This document shows positions 1-9,350 of a stretch of DNA of 64,000 nucleotides, in pieces (the stretch's first letter is position 1; each line of letters opens with the position of its first letter). Origin of the DNA: Streptomyces sp. CC228A (lineage in GTDB: Bacteria; Actinomycetota; Actinomycetes; Streptomycetales; Streptomycetaceae). A program made the translations under genes and the position numbers. The notes under the pieces were generated by a model, which worked only from the letters and a program-made list of their open reading frames with translations, did not search any database and had not been told where the DNA came from. Where the stretch lies: assembly GCF_021390935.1 (NCBI RefSeq), contig NZ_JAJPUI010000001.1, positions 248,001 to 312,000 of the forward strand, written 5' to 3'.

Positions 1-50
1 TCGCCAACTACACGGCGTTCCAGGACGTGCGCCGCCGCGTCGGCAACTGA
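1..50 (+). CDS. murT: MurT C-terminal end (partial)
   Basis: Only the last 15 codons are in the window, in the frame starting at base 3, ending with TGA at 48-50. The readable tail (ANYTAFQDVRRRVGN) resembles the C-terminus of MurT, the Mur-ligase-like subunit of the lipid II isoglutaminyl synthase. The main support is that gatD follows 27 bp downstream, and murT-gatD is a conserved pair in actinobacteria and firmicutes. The identification rests on a short tail plus context. Confidence 0.6.
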   Translation, partial: ANYTAFQDVRRRVGN

Positions 51-77
51 CCACCCTCCGCGAAGGACGAAACGAGC

Positions 78-806
78 ATGAGCGACAGCAGCCTGCGCCT
101 GGTGTGGGTCTACCCGGACCTGCTGAGCACGTACGGCGACCAGGGCAACGTGCTGGTCACCGAGCGCCGGGCCCGGCAGCGCGGCCTGGACGTGCAGCGC
201 ATCGACGTACGCAGCGACCAGGCCGTGCCGACCTCCGGCGACATCTACCTCATCGGCGGCGGCGAGGACCGGCCGCAGCGGCTGGCCGCCGAGCGGCTCC
301 GCCGGGACTCCGGCCTGACCCGGGCCGCCGAGAACGGCGCGATCATCTTCTCCGTCTGCGCTGGCTACCAGATCCTCGGACACGAGTTCATCAACGACCT
401 CGGGGAGCGGGAGCCCGGCCTGGGCCTCCTCGACGTCATCTCCACGCGCGGCGAGGGCGAGCGGTGCGTCGGCGACGTCCTCGCCGACATCGATCCGCGG
501 CTGGGGCTCCCGCAGCTGACCGGGTTCGAGAACCACCAGGGCGTCACCCACCTCGGCCCGACCGCCCGCCCCTTCGCCCGGACCGTGTTCGGCAAGGGCA
601 ACGGCACCGGCGACGGCACCGAGGGCGCGTACAACGAGACCGTGTTCGGCACGTACATGCACGGCCCGGTCATGGCCCGCAACCCGCAGATCGCGGACCT
701 GCTGCTGAAGCTGGCCCTGGACGTCAACGCGCTGCCGCCGGCCGACGAGCGGTGGTACGACGCGCTGCGCGCCGAGCGGATCGCGGCGGCGAGCCAGCCC
801 GAGTGA
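78..806 (+). CDS. gatD: GatD, lipid II isoglutaminyl synthase glutaminase subunit
   Basis: This 242-residue class I glutamine amidotransferase of the CobB/CobQ type should hydrolyse glutamine and pass ammonia to MurT, which amidates the D-glutamate of lipid II at the inner membrane face. The nucleophile is Cys94 in FSVCAGYQILG and a catalytic His195 lies in TYMHGP. The N-terminal VYPDLLSTYGDQGN is typical of GatD. The ATG at 78 follows GAAGGA at 62-67. It lies 27 bp after the upstream stop, so it is probably co-transcribed with murT. Length matches the family; a cobyric acid synthase would be about twice as long. Confidence 0.93.
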   Translation: MSDSSLRLVWVYPDLLSTYGDQGNVLVTERRARQRGLDVQRIDVRSDQAVPTSGDIYLIGGGEDRPQRLAAERLRRDSGLTRAAENGAIIFSVCAGYQILGHEFINDLGEREPGLGLLDVISTRGEGERCVGDVLADIDPRLGLPQLTGFENHQGVTHLGPTARPFARTVFGKGNGTGDGTEGAYNETVFGTYMHGPVMARNPQIADLLLKLALDVNALPPADERWYDALRAERIAAASQPE

Positions 807-1040
807 CCCCCGGCCGGCACCGGGCCGGCAGCGGCCCCGGGAGGGCCGGAAACCGCTCATCCGGGCGGCCGTGCGAACGTCTGTTGCGTACGGCCGCCTG
901 CGGTTTTGTCGCTTTCTCTGAAGTCGTCCAAAGGTCGGACGTCAGGTTCGGTGGTTACCCCGTGTACCGGTAGGGTGGCGGCGATCCAGCCGGACGACGT
1001 GGTCCGGGAGTCCGCCCACGTTGCAAAGGTTTTTCGGGCT

Positions 1041-2066
1041 ATGCGCATTGGTGTGCTCACGTCCGGGGGCGACTGCCCCGGCCTGAACGCCGTCATCCGC
1101 TCCGTCGTCCACCGCGCCGTCGTCGACCACGGCGACGAGGTCATCGGCTTCCACGACGGCTGGAGGGGCCTCCTGGAAGGCGACTACCGCAAGCTCGACC
1201 TCGACGCGGTCGGCGGCATCCTCGCGCAGGGCGGCACCATCCTCGGCTCGTCCCGCGTCCAGCCCGCCCACCTGGTGGACGGTGTGGAGCGCGCCAAGGG
1301 CCACGTCGCCGAGCTCGGCCTCGACGCGGTCATCCCGATCGGCGGCGAGGGCACCCTGAAGGCGGCCCGGCTGCTGTCCGACGCCGGACTGCCGATCGTC
1401 GGCGTCCCGAAGACCATCGACAACGACATCTCCGCGACCGACGTGACGTTCGGCTTCGACACGGCCGTCGGTGTCGCCACGGAGGCCCTGGACCGGCTGA
1501 AGACGACCGCGGAGTCCCACCAGCGGGTGCTCATCGTGGAGGTGATGGGCCGGCACACCGGGTGGATCGCCCTGCACTCCGGCATGGCGGCCGGCGCCCA
1601 CGCCATCGTGGTGCCCGAGCGGCCCTTCGACCTCGACGAGCTCACCGCGCGCGTCGGTGCCCGGTTCGCGGCGGGCAAGCGGTTCGCGATCGTCGTGGCC
1701 GCCGAGGGCGCGAAGCCCCGGCCGGGCGGCATGGAGTTCGACGAGGGCGGCAAGGACATCTACGGCCACGAGCGCTTCGCCGGGATAGCGCGGCAGCTCT
1801 CCGTCGAGCTGGAGCGGCGCCTCGGCAAGGAGGCCCGCCCGGTGATCCTCGGCCACGTCCAGCGCGGCGGCACCCCGACCGCCTACGACCGGGTCCTGGC
1901 GACCCGCTTCGGCTGGCACGCGGTGGAGGGGGTGCACCGCGGCGAGTTCGGCATGCTGACGGCGCTGCGCGGCACGGAGATCGTGATGGTGCCGCTCGCG
2001 GAGGCCGTGGAGACGCTGAAGACGGTTCCCGAGGAGCGGTACGCCGAGGCCGAGACGGTCCTGTGA
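1041..2066 (+). CDS. pfkA: ATP-dependent 6-phosphofructokinase
   Basis: The 341-residue product phosphorylates fructose 6-phosphate to fructose 1,6-bisphosphate. Visible motifs are the nucleotide loop TSGGDCPGLN (7-16), GGEGT (101-105), PKTIDND (123-129, with the catalytic Asp127) and MGRHTGW (169-175). Gly104 is the residue linked to ATP use, while Lys124 is usually found in pyrophosphate-dependent enzymes; this mixed pair is known from ATP-dependent actinomycete PFKs. I chose the ATG at 1041 because family homology begins there and AAAGG lies just upstream; an in-frame start at 906 would add 45 unlikely residues. It is monocistronic, ending before a strong hairpin at 2106. Confidence 0.95.
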   Translation: MRIGVLTSGGDCPGLNAVIRSVVHRAVVDHGDEVIGFHDGWRGLLEGDYRKLDLDAVGGILAQGGTILGSSRVQPAHLVDGVERAKGHVAELGLDAVIPIGGEGTLKAARLLSDAGLPIVGVPKTIDNDISATDVTFGFDTAVGVATEALDRLKTTAESHQRVLIVEVMGRHTGWIALHSGMAAGAHAIVVPERPFDLDELTARVGARFAAGKRFAIVVAAEGAKPRPGGMEFDEGGKDIYGHERFAGIARQLSVELERRLGKEARPVILGHVQRGGTPTAYDRVLATRFGWHAVEGVHRGEFGMLTALRGTEIVMVPLAEAVETLKTVPEERYAEAETVL

Positions 2067-2105
2067 CGCGTACGGCCGGCCCGTGACGCGGCCCGCCCGC
2101 CCCCG

Positions 2106-2141
2106 AACCGCCCCCGGTCGCCGACGCGGCCGGGGGCGGTT
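2106..2141 (+). terminator. Hairpin terminator after pfkA
   Basis: A perfect 12-bp inverted repeat (AACCGCCCCCGG and its complement) with a 12-nt loop starts 40 bp after the pfkA stop. There is no real T-tract, as is usual for Streptomyces terminators. Confidence 0.65.
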
Positions 2142-2191
2142 CTAGTCTGGTGCGGCAAGCGGACAACCCAGCACGAATCAGGAGCCGGCGG

Positions 2192-3148
2192 ATGGATCAC
2201 AGCGGGCACGGCATGACGGCGGACCTTCCGCCGTTCACGCTGGGGCGGGGCCTGGCGTTCTCCCCGGACGCGTTCTTCCTCGTCAGCTGCCTGGTGGCGC
2301 TCGCCCTCTACGGGTGGGCGGTCGTCCGGCTGCGGCGGCGCGGCGACGCCTGGCCGGTCGGCCGGACGGTGTTCTTCGCCCTCGGCGTGCTGAGCGTGGC
2401 GCTGGTCACCTGCACCGGCATGAACGACTACGGCATGGTCATGTTCAGCGTGCACATGGTGCAGCACATGGTGATCAGCATGCTGTCCCCCATCCTCGTG
2501 CTGCTGGGCGCGCCGGTGACGCTGGCGCTGCGGGCGCTGCCGGTGGCGGGCCGGGGCCGCGGCAAGGGGCCGCGGGAGTGGCTGCTGATGCTGCTGCACA
2601 GCCGGTACCTGCGGGTGATCACGCATCCGGCGTTCACGATCCCCATGTTCATCGCCAGCCTGTACGGCCTGTACTTCACCCCGCTGTTCGACTTCCTCAT
2701 GGGGTCCAGGCCGGGGCACATCTTTATGATGGTGCACTTCCTGGCCGTGGGGTTGACGTTCTTCTGGCCGATCATGGGCGTGGACCCGGGGCCGCACCGC
2801 CCGGGGTACGTGATGCGGATGCTGGAGCTCTTCGCGGGCATGCCGTTCCACGCGTTCTTCGGGATCTCGCTGATGATGGCGTCGCAGCCGATGGTGAACA
2901 CCTTCCTGAACGCCCCGGCGTCGCTGGGCGTGGACCCGCTGTCGGACCAGAACGCCGCCGGCGGCATCGCCTGGGCGTTCAGCGAGATCCCCTCGGTGGT
3001 GGTGCTGGTCGCGCTGCTGTTCCAGTGGTACCGCTCCGAGGAGCGGGCGGCGCGGCGCGCGGACCGGGCGGCCGACCGGGACGGCGACAAGGAGCTGGAG
3101 GCGTACAACGCGTACCTCGCCTCGCTCCAGGCCCGCGGCAGCAGCTAG
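2192..3148 (+). CDS. CtaG-like cytochrome c oxidase assembly membrane protein
   Basis: This 318-residue polytopic membrane protein fits the caa3-type CtaG family (Caa3_CtaG), thought to help copper insertion into cytochrome oxidase. About seven hydrophobic segments are visible, and the family-type histidine pattern occurs in SVHMVQHMVISM, HPAFTIP and MMVHFLAVG. The N-terminus MDHSGHGM is His/Met-rich, which would suit copper binding. I took the ATG at 2192 because AGGAGC sits 8 bp upstream; an upstream ATG at 2150 lacks this. A charged tail follows the last helix. A 52-codon membrane gene starts 59 bp downstream and probably shares the transcript. The copper role is family knowledge. Confidence 0.85.
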   Translation: MDHSGHGMTADLPPFTLGRGLAFSPDAFFLVSCLVALALYGWAVVRLRRRGDAWPVGRTVFFALGVLSVALVTCTGMNDYGMVMFSVHMVQHMVISMLSPILVLLGAPVTLALRALPVAGRGRGKGPREWLLMLLHSRYLRVITHPAFTIPMFIASLYGLYFTPLFDFLMGSRPGHIFMMVHFLAVGLTFFWPIMGVDPGPHRPGYVMRMLELFAGMPFHAFFGISLMMASQPMVNTFLNAPASLGVDPLSDQNAAGGIAWAFSEIPSVVVLVALLFQWYRSEERAARRADRAADRDGDKELEAYNAYLASLQARGSS

Positions 3149-3207
3149 CGTTCCGGCCCCGGTGGCGGGACCATGGCAGCGAGGCCCGCGGCCGTGAGGA
3201 GGACACG

Positions 3208-3366
3208 ATGTCCGGTTCCACGAAGACCATGGGGGTGCTGACCATCGGGGCGCTGGTGCTGACGACCGCGTACACGGTGGCGCTCGGCAGCAACGGGTGG
3301 CTGTGGTTCGCCTGGCTGGTGCTGGGGCTGGCGACGCTGGGGATGCTCACGACGCGCGACACCTGA
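3208..3366 (+). CDS. Small two-helix membrane protein
   Basis: A 52-residue protein with two hydrophobic stretches (VLTIGALVLTTAYTVAL and WLWFAWLVLGLATLGML) joined by a short turn, probably a helical hairpin in the membrane. GAGGAGGA ends 6 bp before the ATG, a strong ribosome site. It follows the CtaG-like gene by 59 bp and precedes a very strong hairpin, so the two genes look like one operon and it may assist the same oxidase function; that is inference. I do not recognise a named family. Confidence 0.7.
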   Translation: MSGSTKTMGVLTIGALVLTTAYTVALGSNGWLWFAWLVLGLATLGMLTTRDT

Positions 3367-3370
3367 GCCG

Positions 3371-3410
3371 CCGGGGCCCGGGCCCGCGGAGCGGCGGGCC
3401 CGGGCCCCGG
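3371..3410 (+). terminator. Strong hairpin terminator
   Basis: A perfect 17-bp GC-only inverted repeat with the 6-nt loop GGAGCG starts 4 bp after the stop of the small membrane protein gene. The next gene is on the opposite strand, so it may stop transcription from both sides. Confidence 0.75.
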
Positions 3411-3588
3411 TGCGTCTCGGCGGGCGGTGTCCACCGCGACCACAAGCCGGGCGACCTCACCTACGGCTCACCGCGGCCGGACCCGCCGCCCCGCGCGGTG
3501 GCGCTGCCCGGGCCGCTGCCGCGGGTGAGGCCACCGGCGGGGTGCGGTTCCGGGGCGGCAGCGGTGCGGCGCGGCCCCGGATCCCGGG

Positions 3589-4191
3589 TCAGTGGCCGAA
3601 GGCCACGACGCCGTAGCCCTCGCGGGCGCGGGCCTGGCGCATCCAGTCCACGCAGGACTCCACCGCGGCCAGCACCTCGGGGTCGAGGCCGCCGCGCTTC
3701 TCCGGTGCGGCGGCCTCCCACTGGGCGAGGCCCTCGGCGCACTGGTCGGGGGTCCACTCGCCGTACGCCGGGAGGAAGTCGGGACGCGGCAGCGGCTCGG
3801 GCACCGAGCCGTACATGAAGTCGGTGACGGCCACCGCCGTGACGCTCGCCTCCCGCAGGCCCTCGTCGACGCGCTCCAGCCACCCGGAGCGGAACGGCGA
3901 GAAGTCGTTGTTGAACAGCCAGCGACCGTGGAACTCGCAGATCATCTGGTACGCGTAGCCGTACTGGAAGGCGTGGGCGGCGTCGAACGGGCCGCCGGCC
4001 ACCACCGCGCGCAGCGCCTCGTACCGGCTCGGGGCCCCCTGGGCGAGTTCGTCGGCGAACCATTCGTCGGCGTGGGCCATCTGCTGCTTGAAGCGGCCGC
4101 CGATCATGCGGCGCAGCTTGTCGTCGCCGGATCCGATGGCGGCGCGGGCCTTGGCGATGTCGACGAGGTAGGGGCTCAGTGCGTAACTCAT
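3589..4191 (-). CDS. DUF7691-like hypothetical protein
   Basis: A 200-residue soluble protein beginning MSYALSPYLVDIAKARAAIG. It has no signal peptide or membrane segment, and is rich in Trp and Tyr (EWFADELAQG, CEFHGRWLFNNDF, CVDWMRQ). The opening resembles, from memory, the actinobacterial DUF7691 family, whose function is unknown. It ends in a conserved-looking EGYGVVAFGH, so the C-terminus seems intact. It stands alone between two plus-strand units. Function cannot be inferred. Confidence 0.75.
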   Translation of the reverse strand: MSYALSPYLVDIAKARAAIGSGDDKLRRMIGGRFKQQMAHADEWFADELAQGAPSRYEALRAVVAGGPFDAAHAFQYGYAYQMICEFHGRWLFNNDFSPFRSGWLERVDEGLREASVTAVAVTDFMYGSVPEPLPRPDFLPAYGEWTPDQCAEGLAQWEAAAPEKRGGLDPEVLAAVESCVDWMRQARAREGYGVVAFGH

Positions 4192-4277
4192 GATCGAACC
4201 CTAGACGGGGCCACTGACAACGGACTTCACGCCCGCCTCCGGGCCCCGGCGCGGACGGCTGCACCCCTCCCCCATTT

Positions 4278-4313
4278 CGTCAACTTGACGAGAACAGGGG
4301 CCCTGTTTATCGC
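4278..4313 (+). promoter_or_regulatory. Promoter with two palindromes ahead of the SPFH relic
   Basis: A -35 TTGACG (4285-4290) and -10 TATCGC (4308-4313) are 17 bp apart. The -35 lies in an inverted repeat (CGTCAA C TTGACG, 4278-4290), and the spacer holds a second one (ACAGGG G CCCTGT, 4294-4306). A CAGGGGG ribosome site lies about 7 bp before the ATG at 4341. The element looks intact although its gene is not. Confidence 0.5.
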
Positions 4314-4340
4314 CCTACCGACGAGAATCAGGGGGTCATC

Positions 4341-4442
4341 ATGGCCGACGTCAGCAGGCGCCTCGGATGGCGCCACCTGCGCTCCGCGCCCACCGCGCAC
4401 ATCCGCCACCTCAGACGGGACCGGCTCGTCCACGACGGCCCG
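4341..4442 (+). pseudogene. Truncated N-terminus of an SPFH/Band 7 protein
   Basis: The first 34 codons after the promoter and ribosome site read MADVSRRLGWRHLRSAPTAH and on to ...LVHDGP. From memory this matches the N-terminus of Streptomyces SPFH-domain (stomatin/prohibitin-like) proteins, in which a GLSFWYRPLSAVLSE-type stretch would follow. Here similarity stops after HDGP and the frame runs into low-complexity GC sequence and then antisense to the esterase gene. I read it as a 5' stub left by a deletion. The alternative is a short expressed peptide. No SPFH sequence appears elsewhere in the window. Confidence 0.55.
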
Positions 4443-4514
4443 TGCCGCGGGCGGGGCGCGCCCGCCGGCACGGGGACAGGGGTCCCGCGCCCGGCGGGCG
4501 GGCGCCGCCGGGGC

Positions 4515-6137
4515 TCAGCGCAGGCGGCGCCAGAAGCCCAACCGGTGCTCCCGGCGGTAGTCGACCGGGCCGACGCGGTCGGGTGCCAGCGACTGGACGT
4601 ACGGGATGCGGTCCGCCGGCCGGTGCGCGGGCCATGCGGCCAGGCCCGGCGCGTTGGGGTCGCCCGTGCGCGCGAAGGCCGCCCAGTAGGCGGTCATGGT
4701 CGCCGACAGGCGCCGCTGCGCCGGGGTGAAGCGGGGCTCCGCCTGGTCGTCCTCGAACAGGTACGGCCCGTCGGCGGCGTGGAAGGCGCCGAAGTCGAAG
4801 CGACCGGGCAGCGGCAGGTACATCGGGGCGTCCCGGTCGGCGAACTCGTAGGCGTACAGGGGCACGCGGCTGCCGAGCACCCTGTGCTGCGCCTCCGTGC
4901 CGCGGGCCCACATGCGGTCCGTGACCACGGTGGCCCAGGCGAGGCCCGGGGAGGGGAAGGAGCCGGTCGGGTAGGCCGCGCGGACGCGCCGGGCCTGCGG
5001 GCCGAACGCGGTGCGCAGCGACGTGCGGTAGTCGTCCTCCGTGAAGGGGCGCCCCACGGCGTCGTACAGCATGCCGACGAAGGTGCGGTGCTCGTCGCGC
5101 GTGGCGCCGGACAGGACGGGCACCCGGTGGAAGCGGCCGGCCCGCAGCGCGTCGGGCGGGAGCTCGGGAAGCGTCGCGTTGCCGACCGCGAACGCCTGGA
5201 AGGCGTTCATGATGTGCGGCACTTCGAGGATGCGCTTCACCGGCAGGGCGCGCAGGCACCGCAGCGAGCGGTCCGGGTCCGGGTCCCGGCAGCCGAGCGG
5301 CGCGGTCATCGCCTCGGTGGTCTCCTCCATCTCTCGGCCGGTGCGCCAGACGTACCACGGGTATCCGGGCACGCCCGGGCCCATCGCTCCCGCGGGCATG
5401 TCCATCATGCCCTCGCCGCTCGCGGTCACCGCCCGGTGGAACAGCCCGCGGGCGCCCGGCGACGTGAGGTGCCCGGCGATGGCCGACGCCCCGAACGACA
5501 TCCCGGCGACGGTCACGTTGCCCGGGTCGCCGCCGAAAGCGGCGGCGTTGCGCTGCACCCAGCCCAGTGCGGCCTGCTGGTCGAGCAGCCCGAAGGTGCC
5601 GGAGCCGGGCAGGCCGGGGCGGGCGAAGCCGCCGAACACCCCGAGACGGTAGTTGACCGTCACCACGAGCAGGCCCCGCGCGGCCAGGCGGCGCCCGTCG
5701 AAGAAGGCGCCGCCGCCGATGGCGCCGTCCCCGTGGATCCACACCAGCACGGGAGCCGGCCGCCGCGCCGCGGCGGGCGGGGTGGTGACGTTCAGGACCA
5801 GGCAGTCCTCCTCCGTACTGGAGATCGGCGCGTACGGCGACGGCACCTGCGGGCACAGCGGTCCGGGCCTGCCCGCGTCGCGCACACCGTCCCACGGGCG
5901 TACGGGCCTGGGCGGGGCCCACCGGTACTGCCCGGTGGGCGGTCCCGCGTAGGGGATCCCGTAGTACACGTCGTGCGCCCCGGAGCGGACCCCGCGCACG
6001 AGCCCGGACTCGGTGCGGGCCGTCGGCGCGGCCGGCGGACCGCTGCCCGCGCCGGGTACCGCCGCTGCCGTGGCCGCCATGGCGCAGAGGGCGCCCACCG
6101 CCGCGGCAGCGCGCCGCAGCCTGGTCCCTGGAGGCAT
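4515..6137 (-). CDS. Secreted type-B carboxylesterase/lipase
   Basis: A 540-residue alpha/beta-hydrolase of the type-B carboxylesterase family that should cleave carboxyl esters outside the cell. A Sec-type signal (twin Arg at 8-9, hydrophobic core at about 10-27, Ala-rich cleavage region) opens the protein. EEDCLVLNV and the oxyanion region IHGDGAIGGG (about 134-143) are family landmarks. The nucleophile is Ser214 in AGMSFGAS, the acid is probably Glu in SGATRDEH, and the His lies in GAFHAADGPYLF. I chose the ATG at 6137 because GGAAGGGGA precedes it and the signal starts there; the in-frame ATG at 6242 adds an Arg-rich stretch. It is monocistronic. Confidence 0.88.
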   Translation of the reverse strand: MPPGTRLRRAAAAVGALCAMAATAAAVPGAGSGPPAAPTARTESGLVRGVRSGAHDVYYGIPYAGPPTGQYRWAPPRPVRPWDGVRDAGRPGPLCPQVPSPYAPISSTEEDCLVLNVTTPPAAARRPAPVLVWIHGDGAIGGGAFFDGRRLAARGLLVVTVNYRLGVFGGFARPGLPGSGTFGLLDQQAALGWVQRNAAAFGGDPGNVTVAGMSFGASAIAGHLTSPGARGLFHRAVTASGEGMMDMPAGAMGPGVPGYPWYVWRTGREMEETTEAMTAPLGCRDPDPDRSLRCLRALPVKRILEVPHIMNAFQAFAVGNATLPELPPDALRAGRFHRVPVLSGATRDEHRTFVGMLYDAVGRPFTEDDYRTSLRTAFGPQARRVRAAYPTGSFPSPGLAWATVVTDRMWARGTEAQHRVLGSRVPLYAYEFADRDAPMYLPLPGRFDFGAFHAADGPYLFEDDQAEPRFTPAQRRLSATMTAYWAAFARTGDPNAPGLAAWPAHRPADRIPYVQSLAPDRVGPVDYRREHRLGFWRRLR

Positions 6138-6534
6138 CGCCGTCCCCTTCCGGGCCGTTCGCCGCATGGATCGGCATGCCTTCCCCGGGCGCCCCGACGG
6201 CACCACCGAGACGGCCCTCCGGGTGTACGGGACCACCCGCACGGTGCTGCCGCGGCCGGCCGCCGGGTCCCGGCGCCGCGCGTCACCGCTCCCGCCGGCG
6301 GCGGGGCCGCCGGGCCGCCCGACACGGCGGGTGCGGCGCAGCAGGGCGGACCGCGCGGCCGTGGCACAGAATGAGCGGGCACCGCCCCACGGCGGTCGCC
6401 GGCCGGCCGGTGCGCGTCCGGCGGCGGACGGTCGCGGGGCAGTCCGGCGCCGCCCCTCGCCGCCCCTCCGCGCGTCGCGCGAGCGGGGTAGAAGGCACTC
6501 GGCAGGTCCGGTCCGGCGAGTAGGGAGACGACGG
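6138..6534. other. Divergent intergenic region
   Basis: About 400 bp of very GC-rich DNA separate the divergent esterase and acyltransferase genes. I see no convincing gene, no long inverted repeat and no clear -35/-10 pair. Both promoters must lie here; GGGTAGAAGG at 6486-6495 is a possible -10 region for the acyltransferase gene. Confidence 0.4.
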
Positions 6535-7227
6535 ATGTTCTACTACGTGCTCAAGTACGTGCTGCTCGGCCCGCTGCTGCGGCTGCTGTGGCGGCCGCGG
6601 GTCGAGGGGCTGGAGCATGTGCCGGAGACCGGTGCGGCCATCGTGGCGGGGAACCACCTGTCGTTCTCGGACCACTTCCTGATGCCCGCGGTGCTCCCCC
6701 GGCGCATCACGTTCCTCGCGAAGCAGGAGTACTTCACCGGACCGGGCCTCAGCGGCCGGGCCACGGCGGCGTTCTTCCGCAGCGCCGGTCAGATCCCGGT
6801 GGACCGGTCCGGCAGGGACGCCGGGCGGGCCGCCATCCGGGAGGGGCTGGAGGTGCTGCGGCGGGGGGAGCTGCTGGGGATCTACCCGGAGGGCACCCGG
6901 TCGCACGACGGGCGGCTGTACAAGGGGAAGGTCGGCGTCGCGGTGATGGCGCTGACGGCGGGGGTCCCCGTCGTGCCGTGCGCCATGGTGGGCACCTTCG
7001 AGATCCAGCCGCCCGGGAAGGTGCTTCCGAAGGTCAGGCGGGTGTCGATCCGGTTCGGGGAGCCGCTGGACTTCTCGCGGTTCGCGGGCCTGGAGCACGA
7101 GAAGGCGGTGGTCCGGGCGGTGACGGACGAGATCATGTACCGGATCCTGGAGCTGTCGGGGCAGGAGTACGTGGACGCGTACGCGGCGGACGTGAAGGCC
7201 GCGGAGGATCGGCCCAGGGGCTGCTGA
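6535..7227 (+). CDS. PlsC-like 1-acylglycerol-3-phosphate acyltransferase
   Basis: A 230-residue membrane-associated acyltransferase of the PlsC/LPLAT family that should transfer an acyl chain to lysophosphatidate or a related glycerolipid. The HX4D catalytic motif is NHLSFSD (His41, Asp46), followed by FFRSAGQIPVDR and the phosphate-binding YPEGTRS (about 117-123). The N-terminus carries a hydrophobic stretch. TAGGGAG lies about 8 bp before the ATG. The last 95 bp overlap the antisense ureD reading frame, which converges from the right. Substrate specificity cannot be read from sequence. Confidence 0.88.
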   Translation: MFYYVLKYVLLGPLLRLLWRPRVEGLEHVPETGAAIVAGNHLSFSDHFLMPAVLPRRITFLAKQEYFTGPGLSGRATAAFFRSAGQIPVDRSGRDAGRAAIREGLEVLRRGELLGIYPEGTRSHDGRLYKGKVGVAVMALTAGVPVVPCAMVGTFEIQPPGKVLPKVRRVSIRFGEPLDFSRFAGLEHEKAVVRAVTDEIMYRILELSGQEYVDAYAADVKAAEDRPRGC

Positions 7228-7953
7228 GCGCGGCCGCCGCCTCGTCGAGGACGCCGCGCAGCCGCCGGGCGTCGGCGGCCACCGCCGTCACCAGGGCGCC
7301 CGGCCCGGCCAGCGGCGTGAGGACCGCCGTGCCGCCGAGCAGCCCCGCCTCCACGGGCCGCTCGGCGAACTCGGGCCGCACGACGAGGAGTTGACCCACC
7401 GCCCGGTGCCCGCCCAGCACCGCACCCCCGTCCCAGCCCGCGGGCGCGCCGGACCCGAAGGCCAGTTCCTGGTCCAGCAGCGGCAGGCCCGCGCGGCGGA
7501 CGGTGAGCCGGGTCGCGAGCGTCCCGGGCGGCTCCCCCGCGCGGCCGAGCACCTGCTCCTCGCGCAGGACGAGGCGGGCCCCCGGGGCCAGGTCGACGAC
7601 GGTGCGCATCCGCAGGTCCGACCGGTGCGCCGCGATCAGCTGCTCCGGCAGCCAGCGCAGTTCGGCCCCCTCCCCCGCGGTGAGCCGTACGTCGTACCGG
7701 GCCGGGGCCCTGTCGGCGCCGGGGAGGGACACCGTCGCCGCCGCCGCGTCGACGAGCAGGCGCGCCCCGTCCCGTACGGTCACGTCGAGGCTCAGGTGGT
7801 CGCCGCCCAGGGGCGCGCTCATCGCGCCGACGACGGTGACCCGGGCGTACGGGCCGGTGGCGCGGGTGCGGCGCAGGGCGAGCGGTCCCGCGCTCTCCAG
7901 GACGGGGAGGGTGCCGTCCGCCTCGGCGACGATCCGGGCCGCGGCGCGGACGC

Positions 7954-7957
<4 letters not shown>
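7133..7957 (-). CDS. ureD: Urease accessory protein UreD
   Basis: UreD (UreH) binds apo-urease and, with UreF and UreG, forms the complex that loads nickel. The 274-residue frame shows family features such as [12 protein letters not shown] and [12 protein letters not shown]. The GTG start overlaps the ureG stop in GTGA, so translation is coupled. The last 25 or so residues (Pro/Arg/Thr-rich) are read antisense to the 3' end of the acyltransferase gene; the normal family end is near ALSSP, so the tail looks like stop-codon loss and read-through. I found no earlier stop in the other frames either, so one indel does not explain it. Confidence 0.9.
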
Positions 7958-8652
<695 letters not shown>

Positions 8653-8672
8653 GCAGGGCTCCCGGTAGGGGG

Positions 8673-9335
8673 TCAGGAGGCGAAAAGGCGCACCGGCCAG
8701 GCCGCGTGCTGCTCCGCCGTGATGTCCAGCAGGGGTGCGGAGGCCGCGGGCAGGGCGTCGACGCCCTCCGCGGCGGCCTCGGCCGCCCGCACGGCGACGG
8801 CGTCCATGTCGGGCGCCAGCCGGGCGAGGACGGCCGCGGCCTGGAAGGGGTCGAGGCTGAGCAGCCGCACGGCCGCGGTGGCGGGGCCGCTGACGGTCTC
8901 GTACGCGGCGCAGTGCGCGGCGTCCCGCGCTCCGAGTCCGGCGGCGCGGGCGGTAGCGCCGAGGACGACCGGCTGGTGGGCGCCGCGCGGGTACGCCCGG
9001 GCGAGGGCGTCCAGTGCGGGGCACGGCCAGGTGGCGCGGGCGGCCCGCAGCAGCTGCCTGCCGAGGCGGCGGGAGGCCGCGCGCAGCGCGGGCGAGGCGG
9101 TGCGGGCGTCGGCGGCCGCGTCGAGGTGCGCCGGGTCGTGCCCGAGGGCGGCGGCCGCGGCGAGCCCGGCGGCGGTGAGGCCGGCGGTGTGCAGGCGGCC
9201 GCGGCAGAAGCCCTCCAGGTCGGCGGCGTCCTTGAGGCGGCCGGCCCGGACGGCGGCCTCGGCTCCGCCGGAGTGGGCGTGCCCGCCGGCGGGGAAGCGC
9301 CCGTCGGCGAGCACGAGCAGTGCGGACCGGGTCAT
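8673..9335 (-). CDS. ureF: Urease accessory protein UreF
   Basis: UreF is the all-helical accessory protein that bridges UreD and UreG during nickel insertion. The 220-residue, Ala-rich sequence starts [21 protein letters not shown], and [12 protein letters not shown] is the family N-terminal signature. It sits between ureC (15 bp upstream) and ureG (20 bp downstream) in one operon. Length is normal. The sequence is less conserved than its neighbours, as is usual for UreF, but position and signature make the call safe. Confidence 0.93.
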   Translation of the reverse strand: MTRSALLVLADGRFPAGGHAHSGGAEAAVRAGRLKDAADLEGFCRGRLHTAGLTAAGLAAAAALGHDPAHLDAAADARTASPALRAASRRLGRQLLRAARATWPCPALDALARAYPRGAHQPVVLGATARAAGLGARDAAHCAAYETVSGPATAAVRLLSLDPFQAAAVLARLAPDMDAVAVRAAEAAAEGVDALPAASAPLLDITAEQHAAWPVRLFAS

Positions 9336-9350
9336 GCTGCTCCCTGCCGT

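Noticed and set aside
4341..6374. A 677-codon plus-strand gene
   Set aside because: Only the first 34 codons resemble a protein; the rest is antisense to the carboxylesterase gene.
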